Source: Puccinia triticina | Taxonomy: Eukaryota > Basidiomycota > Pucciniomycetes > Pucciniales > Pucciniaceae | Assembly (NCBI RefSeq): GCF_026914185.1 | Contig: NC_070566.1 | Coordinates: 1,922,001-1,986,000 of the forward strand | Reading direction: 5' to 3' | DNA length: 64,000 bases | Shown: piece after piece, positions 43,204 to 53,365 of the stretch | How positions within the stretch are numbered: position 1 is the stretch's first letter | How the letters are laid out: each line of letters opens with the position of its first letter | Made by a program: the position numbers and the translations under genes | Notes under the pieces: generated by a model | Databases searched by the model: none | The model's input: the letters and a program-made list of their open reading frames with translations, nothing else | What the model was told of the DNA's origin: nothing

Positions 43204-46084
43204 ATGCCCCGCTGAAATAAAATCACAGCATCCACCGGCGTGCCACCCGGCATCCCTCTTTCGAACCCTCCCGGCTATCCTCCCACGCTATCACCTCCCC
43301 TCAGTATACCTCTCCCCGCCACAGTAAGCGCTCCCCCCACGGATTCCAACTCTGGAGATACAAAAAATAGCCATCATCCTTGCCGACCTGATCTTGAAGA
43401 CTCAAAAGGGGCGCCTGACGACCTGCCAAACTGGCAGATTCCTGCCGCCATGGACCGAGAATTTACAACCTACATTGATCACGGCTGCGTATTGGACCGC
43501 CAAGGGTATCCACTTTACCCAAACGGATCCACGACTTTTGTCCGCTGCCCTGGCAACGAGTATCACAATTTTGGAGCAGTTGGGTTCTCCAAGAAGTCTA
43601 GCAATGGCACCAACTCCGACGAGTGGAAGAACATTCGAATTTGCTGCTTGGGTGTGTTTCGGTGTGATCAAGAAGGTTGTGAATACAGTGGCCCGCCTCC
43701 CACTGGTGTGGGAAAAATTGAAGAGCATCTCACCAAGTAAGTACATCAAGCCTTAATCTGTCCGCTTTTCTTCTCCAAAAATAAACTGATCAACTGAATA
43801 TCCTCCTTAGTAATCCAAAATGCCCAGGGCTCACAGGCCGTTGCCCAGGGAAGGTTATCTGGGACAGTTGTTTGGATACCCAGTGCAGATTTGATTACCA
43901 CAAAAAAACCGGCTGGGGTCTCCTCCGTCACCAAGGTGTTCACAACCATTGATGGCCATCATCAAAAAAACCGGACCCACTAGCAAAGAAAGACCTCACT
44001 GAAACCGTCACGAAAAATCCGAAGGCGAGTGCACTCCAGCTGAAGGTATGTCCCCCTTTTTCTTTATATTTGTGTTTATTTTGGCTTATGGAATGGAAGG
44101 TGATCAAACTGACACATTATGATCACATTGTCCTATAAGATTGGCAATGCAACCGGGCCCGGCCACCCAAGCAACAGTGTAGTGACTATTCACAAATCTC
44201 TAGCTAACTCGGATTGACTGCGGCACCTTCGGCGTCATATACTTCAGCAGATGGAGCCCGGATCATCCAAGGATGGCGATGGAGGCGACCGGTTCATGGA
44301 TGTCTTGTTTGAATGGCAACTGTTGAGTTGCTGCACATTACTGACCAGATCATTGATGTTCTACTTTTGCTAACATCAATGTTTGATCTTTCTGTCCACA
44401 GCAATGGCTTCGAGATCATATCAATATTGTGCAAGAGGGGTCACGAGCACTTTACGTTCCAGACCAACTGGATGTCTCAGCGCCTTCTTGATCGTGGTGA
44501 AGCAGGTAACACATTGTATTCTGGCGGTTTAATCTCCGATGTTACCTACCAATTCTTCAACTCAGGGTATCTGCTCACCACCTCAATGTATTGTGACGAC
44601 ATTGGCCAATGGATACCTGTCCAGCTGAGCTGGATCCAAGGGCTGAGCGAATCATACTATAAAGTCCACTTCTCCGTCCTTTTTCGACAGTTCCTGATCC
44701 CCTCACTCTTGCAACACGAGCGGGAGAACATGGCCCGCAGCATCGTCGATTTCTCCAAGGCCCAGCAGCGGGGTTTTGTGGCCGCTTACATGGAGGTATT
44801 TGGTGAAAGCGATCCCAACGAGGCGTTGCGGAAACTCAAAGGCTGCCGCGAACACTTTCGGCAATCAATTACCCGGGTCAAGCGGAACCCTGCCGTCATC
44901 ATGGCTGACAAACAAGTAAGCAATTGTATTGGTTACCTTTTCATCTTGTGATATCTGTACTGTTACTAAAATGTAGCGCAAGTTATCCGCAGGCCCTGTT
45001 TGAATCACCAATTCCAAATCACCCCCTCACCTATACTTCCATATTGATGTGACCACATGTCGCGAGGATACTGGGGCGGTCATCACTACTGGGGCAAGGT
45101 ATTGCGGAAGGTTTGTGGCGTCACCGGGGTTTGGCTGCATAATGATCGGGTGAATGGCGGCTATGCTCAGATGGTTGACCCGGTCCCAGGGAGTATCAGC
45201 GGTGCCCATCCACACACAAGCTGGCTAATATATTCCCGGGCCTGGACAGACGAGGAAGCCGCATTCGTTGATGAAAGCATTCAAAGAATACGACAGGACA
45301 ATCCCAAAATCACCGCCACCTTCCCGTTTACCCACATGAAGACCTTCTTGAACATATCCTACAACGGCGAAGTAACCGTGGACAGTTTGAATCCTCCATC
45401 GAGTCCCAAGAAGAAACTCATCAGAGCCACCTCTATCAATTACCTTGGCAGTAAGATCTCTGACAAATCCGACAGTGAGGAATCGAGTGTTTCCAGCTCT
45501 AAATCAAGCGTTCCCAATCATGAAGACACTTCTGAGCATGGTGCCAGCGACGAATCCGAGGATAAACACACAGATACACCAACATCTCCACCAAGCCAAC
45601 CAATCAAAATCCGGCTTCGGCTGAACAAGACTCAGAAGACTCAGACATCTCCGCCGTTACCGACAGGTCAAGCAGTGAAATCCCACCCTTCTGCACCAAA
45701 GAAGCTCAATACCAACGCCATGCTTCCCGCCCGGCGGGGCCGCTCCTTGAAGGTCCCTGCAGTAGATGCCAATACAAGCCTTAGTCATCCCGAAGAACCA
45801 ATCAAGGTCCCGCGCGATGATGCAGCCGCTCCGCTTCTCCCCACCCAAACGGTCACATCGGTGAAATGAGGTCGCCCAAGAAAGGAGTCAAGAAATGCCC
45901 CCCCCAACTTTCAGCCGGCTCCTTTAAACAACTCGGAATGGGAGCGTATTACCGCCCGCTCGGCTACCAGCTGGAGGTCTCATTGCCTTGCGGAAAATTC
46001 CAGGTATGAATTGGAGCATGACGGTAAATCCAACAATTTGCTCCTATCGCTCTTGAAGGAGAGTGCGCCCCCCGACTCAGAAAG
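43204..46084 (+). pseudogene. GCM-domain / MULE-like transposase gene, degenerate
   Basis: An exon to 43736 and one from 43811 encode a GCM-type zinc-binding domain: YIDHGCVLDRQGYPLYPNG, IRICCLGVFRCDQEGCEY, NPKCPGLTGRCPG and CRFDYHKKTGWGLLRHQGVH. Further right (about 44500-44920) a transposase core is recognisable: GGLISDVTYQFF (first Asp), WIPVQLSWIQG, SIVDFSKAQQ (second Asp) and LKGCREHF, the C-x2-H pattern of MULE transposases. A Ser/Lys-rich tail follows, with a GRPRK AT-hook-like motif. The frame is broken: in-frame TGA at 43950-43952, another at about 44218 and another at about 45868, plus a frameshift near 44490. Each TGA falls where Arg would fit. It is a decayed member of a GCM-MULE family common in rusts. 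Confidence 0.7.
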
Positions 46085-47157
46085 CCCCCCTCACTGAGGA
46101 GGCCACCACTGCTCAGAAAGCCGCCGCCACTCGGAGAGCCTTTGCTGCTTGGAAATCCGCCGCGGCTGCAAACGCAATGCCAGGTCCCACTAACACAAAG
46201 AAGGTAGGTCCCACTAGCAAGGGTAAGGTGGGTACGCGAAGATCTTTGCGTACCGGAAAGCTCTGATTTGCTCTTTTCAACGCTTGTTGTGTCCGGTCCG
46301 TTTCCCCTTCCGGCCGTTTCTGTCTTGTTTGCGCCTGGCTTGTTTTCACGTTTTTCCCTGGTATTTCCCTCTTTTGCCTGTGTTCTCCTCTCTTGCTTGT
46401 TCTCTCCTCATGATGTGCTTGCTTTGTGTTGGTTTTTTTTGAGGCTGGCCTTTTTTTCCAAGGCATCGCAAACGTATACTTGATGGAATTGAATTGTATT
46501 TTTACAACTTGGTTTTTACAATGTGCCCGCTTCGTGAGCGGAATGAGTTGGTAAAATTATTTTTTTTGCTTCTTTCGTGGAATTTTACAGTGCAATTTTT
46601 TACAATGGGTTGTGTTGGTAAGATTTCAGTTGCAATTATGTTTATGGGTCTCTCACAGGTGCAAATTTGCAATGTACCTTTTGCAAGTTCTTATTTTACA
46701 GTGCCTATTTTGCGGCCTGAAATTGTAAAATTATTTGTTTGACACACATTATGTATTTTTACAACTCTTTGACTTTACAATGTACCTACATTGTAAAAAA
46801 GAGTTTGTAAAAATAAACATCCCCCTCTCATATTACAGGCTCCTGATCCTCCTTTGAGTCAAGGCCCTGGAGGGATCCTTAACTCCAAGGGAGGAAAGAG
46901 GAACACAGAATTCAGAGGAGGAATTACATTAATAATTATGTAATCTCTCTATGTATGGAAAATACACAGAGAGATATGCTGCATTAGTACATATGTATTC
47001 TTAATTAAATACATAGAGAGATAATCTGATCTCTCTCTGTATGGAAAATACTTAGTCAATGTGAAATACTATTGTTTAAATACATAAAAGATTGTGAAAC
47101 ATTATAATTTAATCCATAATAATTAAACATTGACATAAAAGGTATGTCATCAATGTA
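46085..47157. other. A/T-rich repeat spacer
   Basis: A tail of basic codons runs to a stop at about 46266 and may be the last exon of the decayed GCM gene. From 46490 to 46810 words such as TTTTTACAA and TTTACAATGT recur, ending in a clear dyad (TATTTTTACAACTCTTTGAC versus its complement, about 46750-46820). From 46930 to 47110 a repeated ATACATAGAGAGATAATCT/ATGTATGGAAAATAC phrase occurs. No gene. Confidence 0.4.
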
Positions 47158-47240
47158 GTTACGGGGACTTGAACTCATGATCCCTCGCAAATGAGTCAAG
47201 TATTAAGGGAGTCCTTAACCATCACGTTATGTGAATTGTA
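47158..47240 (-). other. tRNA-like sequence (tRNA pseudogene or SINE head)
   Basis: Minus strand reads GTGATGGTTAAGGACTCCC (A-box-like) and, about 35 nt on, CATGAGTTCAAGTCCCCG, which matches a tRNA T-arm/B-box (GGTTCAANTCC type). Spacing and a variable-arm-like GAGGGATC suit a type II tRNA, but the acceptor arms do not pair well, so a functional tRNA is unlikely. Confidence 0.35.
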
Positions 47241-48235
47241 ATTTCTCATTGTAGAAACATGGAGTAGTGTCTCAGTGTCTGACAGGTGGGCTGTGTTGAG
47301 GGTAACATAGGTGACACAAATGATAAGTGAGAGGAGCCAATGAGGTGGCAAGGACAAAATCTGTGTCAGCCTTAGATTCAACACAGCTGACCTAAAGCTG
47401 CCTTTTCTACCTTTTTTACATATGAATTACCCCATATCTTTTTCATCTCGAGAGATAGCTTTGTTTAGACTTCAGATTCTGTTTCCTAATGCAATTCTAA
47501 CCCTAGTTACAACTCGTCATTTCTTTTTAACTCTACTCCTCCCCTGAGTTCTTGATCAGTTGTGGCGCGCATGCGCAGTTGTGATGTGTAAGCGCTACCA
47601 GGCACGCCAACCACATGTACCTATGTAATTACATGAGCAAACTGTGAAAATTTTCGCAGTCAGGATCCCCCTTGTGTCAGGAGGATACACTAAACTTAAC
47701 AAAGTCCCTCAAGACTTCGGGCCCCCGGGGGGTAGGCTGAACTTGCAAAGCAAGCCTCTGTCAGGAGGGACTTAGACCGGACCTCCCCATTCTGGTGCAC
47801 AGAGAATGTTTTTTTATGCCTCTTTTCACTCTCTTCCTTGTACACTTTTCACATGACAACATTCCTGATTTTTTTTTTTTGGCTGCTTGTCAGCACAAGA
47901 TACTCTTCAAGAGCTCTGTCTGTTTTTATTTGTATGTACTGTCACACATATCCTCTGAGAAATTAACCAAGCAAAAATACTTGCAAAGAAATAACCGAAT
48001 TGGTAATTGAGATCTGTAGATTTTCCATTTTGCCAGAGCACAGGCCCTCACTCAATTACCCCGCCTTACCTAAGGTGTAGCTAGTTTGAGGACCATGCTC
48101 ACCAGTGTGCCGGGGAGGAGAGAAAGATGGATGAAACCAAGGCAACACCCAAACAAGCATTAGCAACAACTTTCCCAAGATGCCTGACAACAAATCCACC
48201 TCAGATGTCTCCAAAGAGCACCCGCCAGCCAGGTT
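47241..48235. other. Intergenic repeat DNA
   Basis: No gene supported. At about 47690-47780 a cassette bounded by CTTAACAAAGTCCCTC and GAGGGACTTAG encloses GC-rich palindromes (CGGGCCCCCGGGGGG, TTGCAAAGCAAG). Relatives occur near 5.0, 39.6, 50.3 and 51.1 kb. Confidence 0.35.
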
Positions 48236-48318
48236 GAGTACCCTTGATGACTGGCACTGACCAGTCATTGATAGGTTGTACATATCCCTTTGATGACTGG
48301 TCTGTACCGGTCATCCAG
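48236..48318. repeat. Palindromic-satellite flank left of the large foldback element
   Basis: About two units (GATGACTGGCACTGACCAGTCATTGATAGG and GATGACTGGTCTGTACCGGTCATCC). A matching pair lies right of the element at 49871-49960, including a shared GTTGTACATATCCC spacer, so the element landed inside an existing satellite array. Confidence 0.7.
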
Positions 48319-49867
48319 CACCAGGAAAAAAAAGTAGTCAGTTGATGACAACTGACATAACACAGCTCTGGTTTCAGCTCCAAAGCTACTCCATCTGCTA
48401 GTTCAGGGCTGGCTGGCACACAGCTCAGTGCCCATTTTGGCACAGCTGAAGCCTCTAGCTTGCAATTTTCACAAGCTGCTCCTCAGCTTTGTCCCAGGCA
48501 AAGCTGCTGCTCAGCCTTGGCCCAGGCCCAGCTGCCCCTCAGTCTTGGCACAGGACAAGCCACTGCTCAGCCTTTGCCTGAGCAAGAACGGGTGTTGATA
48601 AACACACACCCGTCCCCCGGAGGCAAGCCCTCGCCCACGCCCTTTGAAAAGGGCGTGTGGGACCGCACACCCTTGATAAAGGGCGAAAGGGCATGCACAC
48701 CCCTGTATGGGCGTGCGAGGGCGTGCACGCCCCCACATGGGCGTTCACAGGCGTGCACCATGGCTCGTCGGGAGCTCCTCGGCGGGCAGATGCAAGTATA
48801 CCTGCTCGCCGAGAGCCCCTCGGCGGGCAGTTACAGATACCACCTTGCCGAGAGCCTCTCGGAGAGCAGGTATACATGCACCTGCTCGCCGAGAGCCTTG
48901 CCTGCTCGCCGAGAAGGATAACTCTCGGCGAGCAGGTATACAAACACCTACCCGCCGAGCCTGCTCACCGAGAGCCCCTCGGCGGGCAGGTGCATGTATA
49001 CCTGCTCGCGCAGAGAAATCCTCGGCGAGCAGGCATACAGATCCCACCTCGCCAAGAGCCTCTCGGCGAGCAGGTATACATACACCTGCCCACCGAGCCT
49101 GCTCACCGAGAGCCCCTCGGCGGGCAGGTGCATTTATACCTGCTCGCCGAGAGAAATCCTCGGCGAGCAGGCATACATATCCCACCTAGCCAAGAGCCTC
49201 TCGGCGAGCAGGTATACTTGCACCTGCCCGCGGAGAGGCTCTTGGTGAGCAGGCTCGGCGGGCAGGTGCATGTATACCTGCTCGCCGAGAGAAATCCTCG
49301 GCGAGCAGGCATACATATCCCCGCTCGCCGAGAGCCTTGCCTGCTCGCCGAGGATTTCTCTCGGCGAGCAGGTATAGATGCACCTGCCCGCCGAGGGGCT
49401 CTCGGTGAGCAGGCTCGGCGGGCAGGTGTTTGTATACCTGCTCGCCGAGAGTTATCCTTGTCGGTGAGCAGGGATACATACACCATACCCGCCGAGGGGC
49501 TCTCGGCGAGCAGGTATATGTACTTGCGCCTGCCCACCGAGGGGCTCTCGGCGAGCAGGCACGGTGCACGCTTGTGCACGCCTATGTGGGGGCGTGCACG
49601 CCCTTGATAAAGGGTGCGCGGTCCCACACGCCCTGTTCAAAGGGCGTGGTCGTGGGCGTGCCCCCGGAGGACAGGTGTGCATTTATCAATGCCTGTTCTT
49701 GCTCAGGCAAAGGCTGAGCAGTGGCTTGTCCTGTGCCAAGACTGGAGGCAGCTGTGCCTGGGACAAAGCTGAGGATCAGCTTGTGAAAATTGCACTAGAG
49801 GCTGGATAGCCAGCTGGAGCAGGTGTCATGTCAGTTGTCATCTAGTGACTACTGATTTTTCCTGGTG
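48319..49867. mobile_element. Non-autonomous CACTA-like hairpin-array element, copy 2 (1.55 kb)
   Basis: Same ends as the element at 1644-2516: CACCAGGAAAAAAAAGTAGT at the left, reverse complement CACCAGGAAAAATCAGTAGT at the right, flanked by a 3-bp repeat CAG (48316-48318 and 49868-49870). Each arm then runs about 440 bp in inverted orientation, through CAGCTTTGGCCCAG-type repeats and a block rich in GGGCGTGTGGGACCGC and GGGCGTGCACGCCC palindromes. The central 800 bp (about 48760-49560) is a tandem set of 40-45-bp hairpins of the form CTGCTCGCCGAGAG...CCTCGGCGAGCAGG. Long ORFs appear on both strands only because the repeat lacks stops. No transposase is present. Confidence 0.8.
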
Positions 49868-49870
49868 CAG

Positions 49871-51149
49871 GGTGTTGTACATATCCCCTCAATGACTGGT
49901 CTGTACCGGTCATCCAGAGGGTTGTATGGTATTGATGGCCGGTCTTTTCCGGCGATCAAGGGCTCAGAGAGCTGACTGTGAGTCAAAAAAAAAACATGTG
50001 TATGAATTTGTTGAGCAAAGATCTTCTCTGTTACTCAACTTCAGTAAACTCCAAGGTTTGAGTTACTTGAATGATTTATTTGTACTTGAAGAAGTTGTGC
50101 AACAGAACTCAGATTGTATTGGATGATAGGCAAGAAGCAATGCTTTGTGTCTAGCAAATTTTTAGGCATTTAGGTTCTGAGGGCAAGGAACTGTGATGGT
50201 TTGAAGAAACAAGCCTGCCAAACTCAGAATCTTGGCACTCCAAAAAGGGGCAATAGCGCGCAATTCCCTCCTGCCAAGGGCTATTGGAGGCTTGCTTTGC
50301 AAGACCAGACACCCGCAGCAGCGAGGGAATTGGGTTAAGTTCAAGGATACACAGAATGCAGACAACCAGAACCACACCCCAGATAACCCAGGATCACAAC
50401 CAAAGAGGATACCACACTCCCAGTACACCTACCGTCACAGGTGCCTAGAATATTTACAGTAAGTATACTCTTTTTTTGAACCTTGCTTATCCAGAGTGAA
50501 ACTCTGTGTCTCTTGAATGTTTCCTCTTCTCTTCATCTCAAAACCACTCAAGATCAAGGTTACTCTGTTAATCTTACTCTGTTAATCCTAGACCTAGTCT
50601 AAAAATCAGAGCAGATTAGTTTACTATTCTGTGTCCCCCCACTGTTTCCTTGGTGCACACAGAGGCTGTAGTCCCTGTTGGTCTGGCACAGCTGTCCTTA
50701 CAATGTTTCCAGCTTGTTCAAGTTGACTTTGAGGATCCTCTTACAAAGAGTAGATAGACCCCCTCCAGATCATATCCTTCTCTTTCTCTTCCTCTTCCTC
50801 TCTCTCTCTCCCTCCTTCTGTTTGTAGTTATTTGTCTCAAGAAATACAACCAGTGCCTTCCCATTTCCTTGTGTCCTGTTGTCACTTTAGAGACACAGGC
50901 TCAAAGTCTTAATACTGTGTTCAATCAATGTACATATAATAATTATTCAGTATGGAAGGCCTCTGCACTTCAGCTTGCTGTCTCACAATGAGCGCGTTCT
51001 TTGGAACATCACTTTGTTTCAAAAAATTGGTCAAAAGCCATGATTTTGCCAAAGCTCTCATGTGGAAGAATGCCAATAACTCATAAGCCTCCCATTGGGA
51101 ATGGGAGATGCTTTGCATTGAGGAGCTCTGCACCCCCAGTACTGGGAGG
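49871..51149. other. Satellite flank and repeat-rich spacer
   Basis: 49871-49960 is palindromic satellite matching 48236-48318. At about 50270-50345 and 51090-51165 lie AAGCCTC/GGAGGCTT cassettes followed by TTAAGTTC or TTAAGTCAG. A pyrimidine-rich run (TCTCTTTCTCTTCCTC) lies at about 50780-50820. No gene supported. Confidence 0.4.
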
Positions 51150-51690
51150 CTTAGTTAAGTCAGTGCCTCCCCATAATCTAAGTTTGAACTCAGACTCCAG
51201 GAAGTGAACATGTCACAGACATGTTCATCACATCCCTAAATACAAACAAGCTCTGCACAACACAAACAAAACAAAACACACACAAAGAAATATCAACCAC
51301 ATCCACAGAAAACTGAGGAGAGTAACATAAGAGAATGAATGCAATGAAAAGAGGATTCATGACTGAACTGAAGCCATATCAAATAGAACAGAGAGAAAAA
51401 AATAAACAACAATCATCAATATCAATAATCTTGAATCTTGAGCTTGACATTTGAGTCGGATAATCTTGAGGGCTTGATCTTGATAAAAATTCACTTGAAT
51501 CTTGAGTCTTCATCTGGATCTTCATGCTTAATCTTGATCTTAAAACATAGACCATCTGTGCCTTTTTGTGTACCACATTGTGAGCAAGCAAGCAGACAGC
51601 AGTGGCAACAGGAACACAACAGAAAAACCTAGAGGAGAGGGAAGTATAGAAGACATGAGATCATGAGAGACACAGAGCTAAGAATTTTGT
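51150..51690. repeat. LTR-like dispersed repeat, copy 2
   Basis: Shares with 42583-43030 the ordered words AAGTTTGAACTCA, ACATGTCACAGACATGTTCA, CATCACATCCCTAAATACAA and downstream ATCTTGAGCTTGA/GGGCTTGATC repeats. The two copies are clearly diverged and their ends are unresolved. Confidence 0.45.
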
Positions 51691-51700
51691 AGTCAAGTCT

Positions 51701-52046
51701 CAGTGTGTAAAGGGGTTGGGTTTGGGCAGGTTTTGCGAGAAAATCACATGACCCAAACCCAACCCAGCCCAACTAGTAAAATTGTTGGGTTGGGTTTGGG
51801 CAGCCTATTTTCTAATTGGGTCAGCCTGAAACCTGACTATGACACCTCAAACAGTCAAGTTGAGGGTTTTTGGCACCTGATAGATTGGGTCAACCCGTGA
51901 CCCCAACCAACCCAACCCAAAATATATGACATTGGGTTTGGGTTTGGGCAGCATATTTTCAAATCTGCCCCAACCCAACCTGCACTAAATGTTGGGTCAG
52001 GTTTGGGCACTTTTTTTTGACCCAAACCCAACCCGTTTATACCCTG
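51701..52046. mobile_element. 346-bp MITE rich in TTGGGTTTGGG, hAT-like ends
   Basis: Left end CAGTGTGTAAAGGGGTTGGG and, on the complement, right end CAGGGTATAAACGGGTTGGG. The interior repeats GGGTTGGGTTTGGGCAG and its complement in both orientations. CAG(T/G)G ends suit hAT elements; the flanking octamers TCAAGTCT and TTGAGTGA are only partly alike. The G-rich words resemble telomeric repeats, but they are arranged as inverted copies, not as a telomere. Confidence 0.55.
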
Positions 52047-53365
52047 TTGAGTGAGAAATGATGAATGATCTCAAAATAATGATGAATGAGGAAACAGTTA
52101 CAAGGCAGTGAGAACTGGTCTAAATACAATCATATTCATCCTAGGTTTCAAGAAGATGCTGCCAACTACAACTTGTGACTATACTAAACTAGGGAGTGCT
52201 ACTAAATAGGAGAAACATGAACTATGCTAATAAAATGGAACTTTAATGCAGCTATACTGAAGGACTTCCCGTCGAGTCTGGGAGCCTCCCAGATCTCAAT
52301 TTACACACCCAGACTCTTAATTTTTGGTAGAAGGGAAAATGATTTCCTAACCCTACAGCTCATGACTTTCATGTGCACTGATTGTTGATTTGGTAGAGGT
52401 CTTAATTTAGGAGTTAGAGAGGCATCTAGAGCTCTCTAAATGCAGACAGGAAGTCCTCCACTGAGCATGCTCAACATTTTTCTTTTCTACAAACTGAGCA
52501 GAATTGATTTTATTCAGTCTGGCAAGTTCTGGGTTGGTGCTGAGCATGCTCAGTTTAGCTCATTTCTAGCTCATTTTTTCTATTGTACCCTTTTGTTAAA
52601 ATAAATTGTCATTCTCCCCAACCCAAACAGTATATTTTTCTTGGGGCAAAATTTCAGATGATTGATTTGTAGCAGGAATATTATTATAGAAGATTTTGAA
52701 TAATGGATGAAATGCCACAGGTTTTGTCATTATTTTTGATTGATCAATCTTTGAAAGAACAAATGTTTTTGTGGTCAAATTTGAGATCCATCCCGCAAGC
52801 TGTGGTGGTTGCAGCCCCAGGAGCCAGGGCTGTGGTAAACCCACTGATGCATTGCTCCACAAAATTATGGTTAATGAACAAGTGACGACGGCGTGAATTA
52901 TTGAGCAGCACTTGAAGTAGTACATGAATATAGATTGTTAATCTTGGGTGTCAGCGACCAGATTCGAGAATCAGTGCCCGGATGGTTACAGGCTCGAAAG
53001 GCATCACAATGGAATGAATGCACTCATTTTCCCAACACTTGCGGTCCCAATCCTCGATATTTACGATTAGATTAGTATGGCACCATTAGTATTTTTCATT
53101 AAAGCATCTTCCACAATTACCGGTGTCGAAAGGAACACTAAAGATGGTCGTCTAGCAACTTCTCCAAACCCATTAGGAACGAATAATAATGATATAGAGA
53201 TGGAAAATAGCCCCTGTGAACTTAAGCTCCACTCAGTATTGGACAGGCTAGAACATCTTCAAGGTCCGCTACTTTTTACCAAGGTGTAAAAAGAGACAAT
53301 ATACCCTTGATCATCCTCATCTATCAACGAAACTTAAGACTTACTCGGACCAAGAGCGCATCAAA
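52047..53365. other. Intergenic region upstream of LPMO-like paralogue 2
   Basis: A/T-rich with TGAGCATGCTCA-type palindromes near 52455-52555. No ORF with support. The last 300 bp are probably the promoter and 5' UTR of the next gene. Confidence 0.3.

Noticed and set aside
47158..47240. Functional tRNA gene
   Set aside because: Acceptor-stem halves do not pair and the anticodon arm cannot be drawn convincingly.
48657..49607. Long ORFs on both strands (over 300 codons) in the 48.5-49.7 kb region
   Set aside because: They consist only of the short hairpin repeat read through in several frames on both strands; there is no domain, and the frames arise because the repeat contains no stop codon.
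51701..52046. Telomere or subtelomere
   Set aside because: The G-rich words occur in both orientations within a bounded 346-bp element and single-copy DNA continues on both sides.
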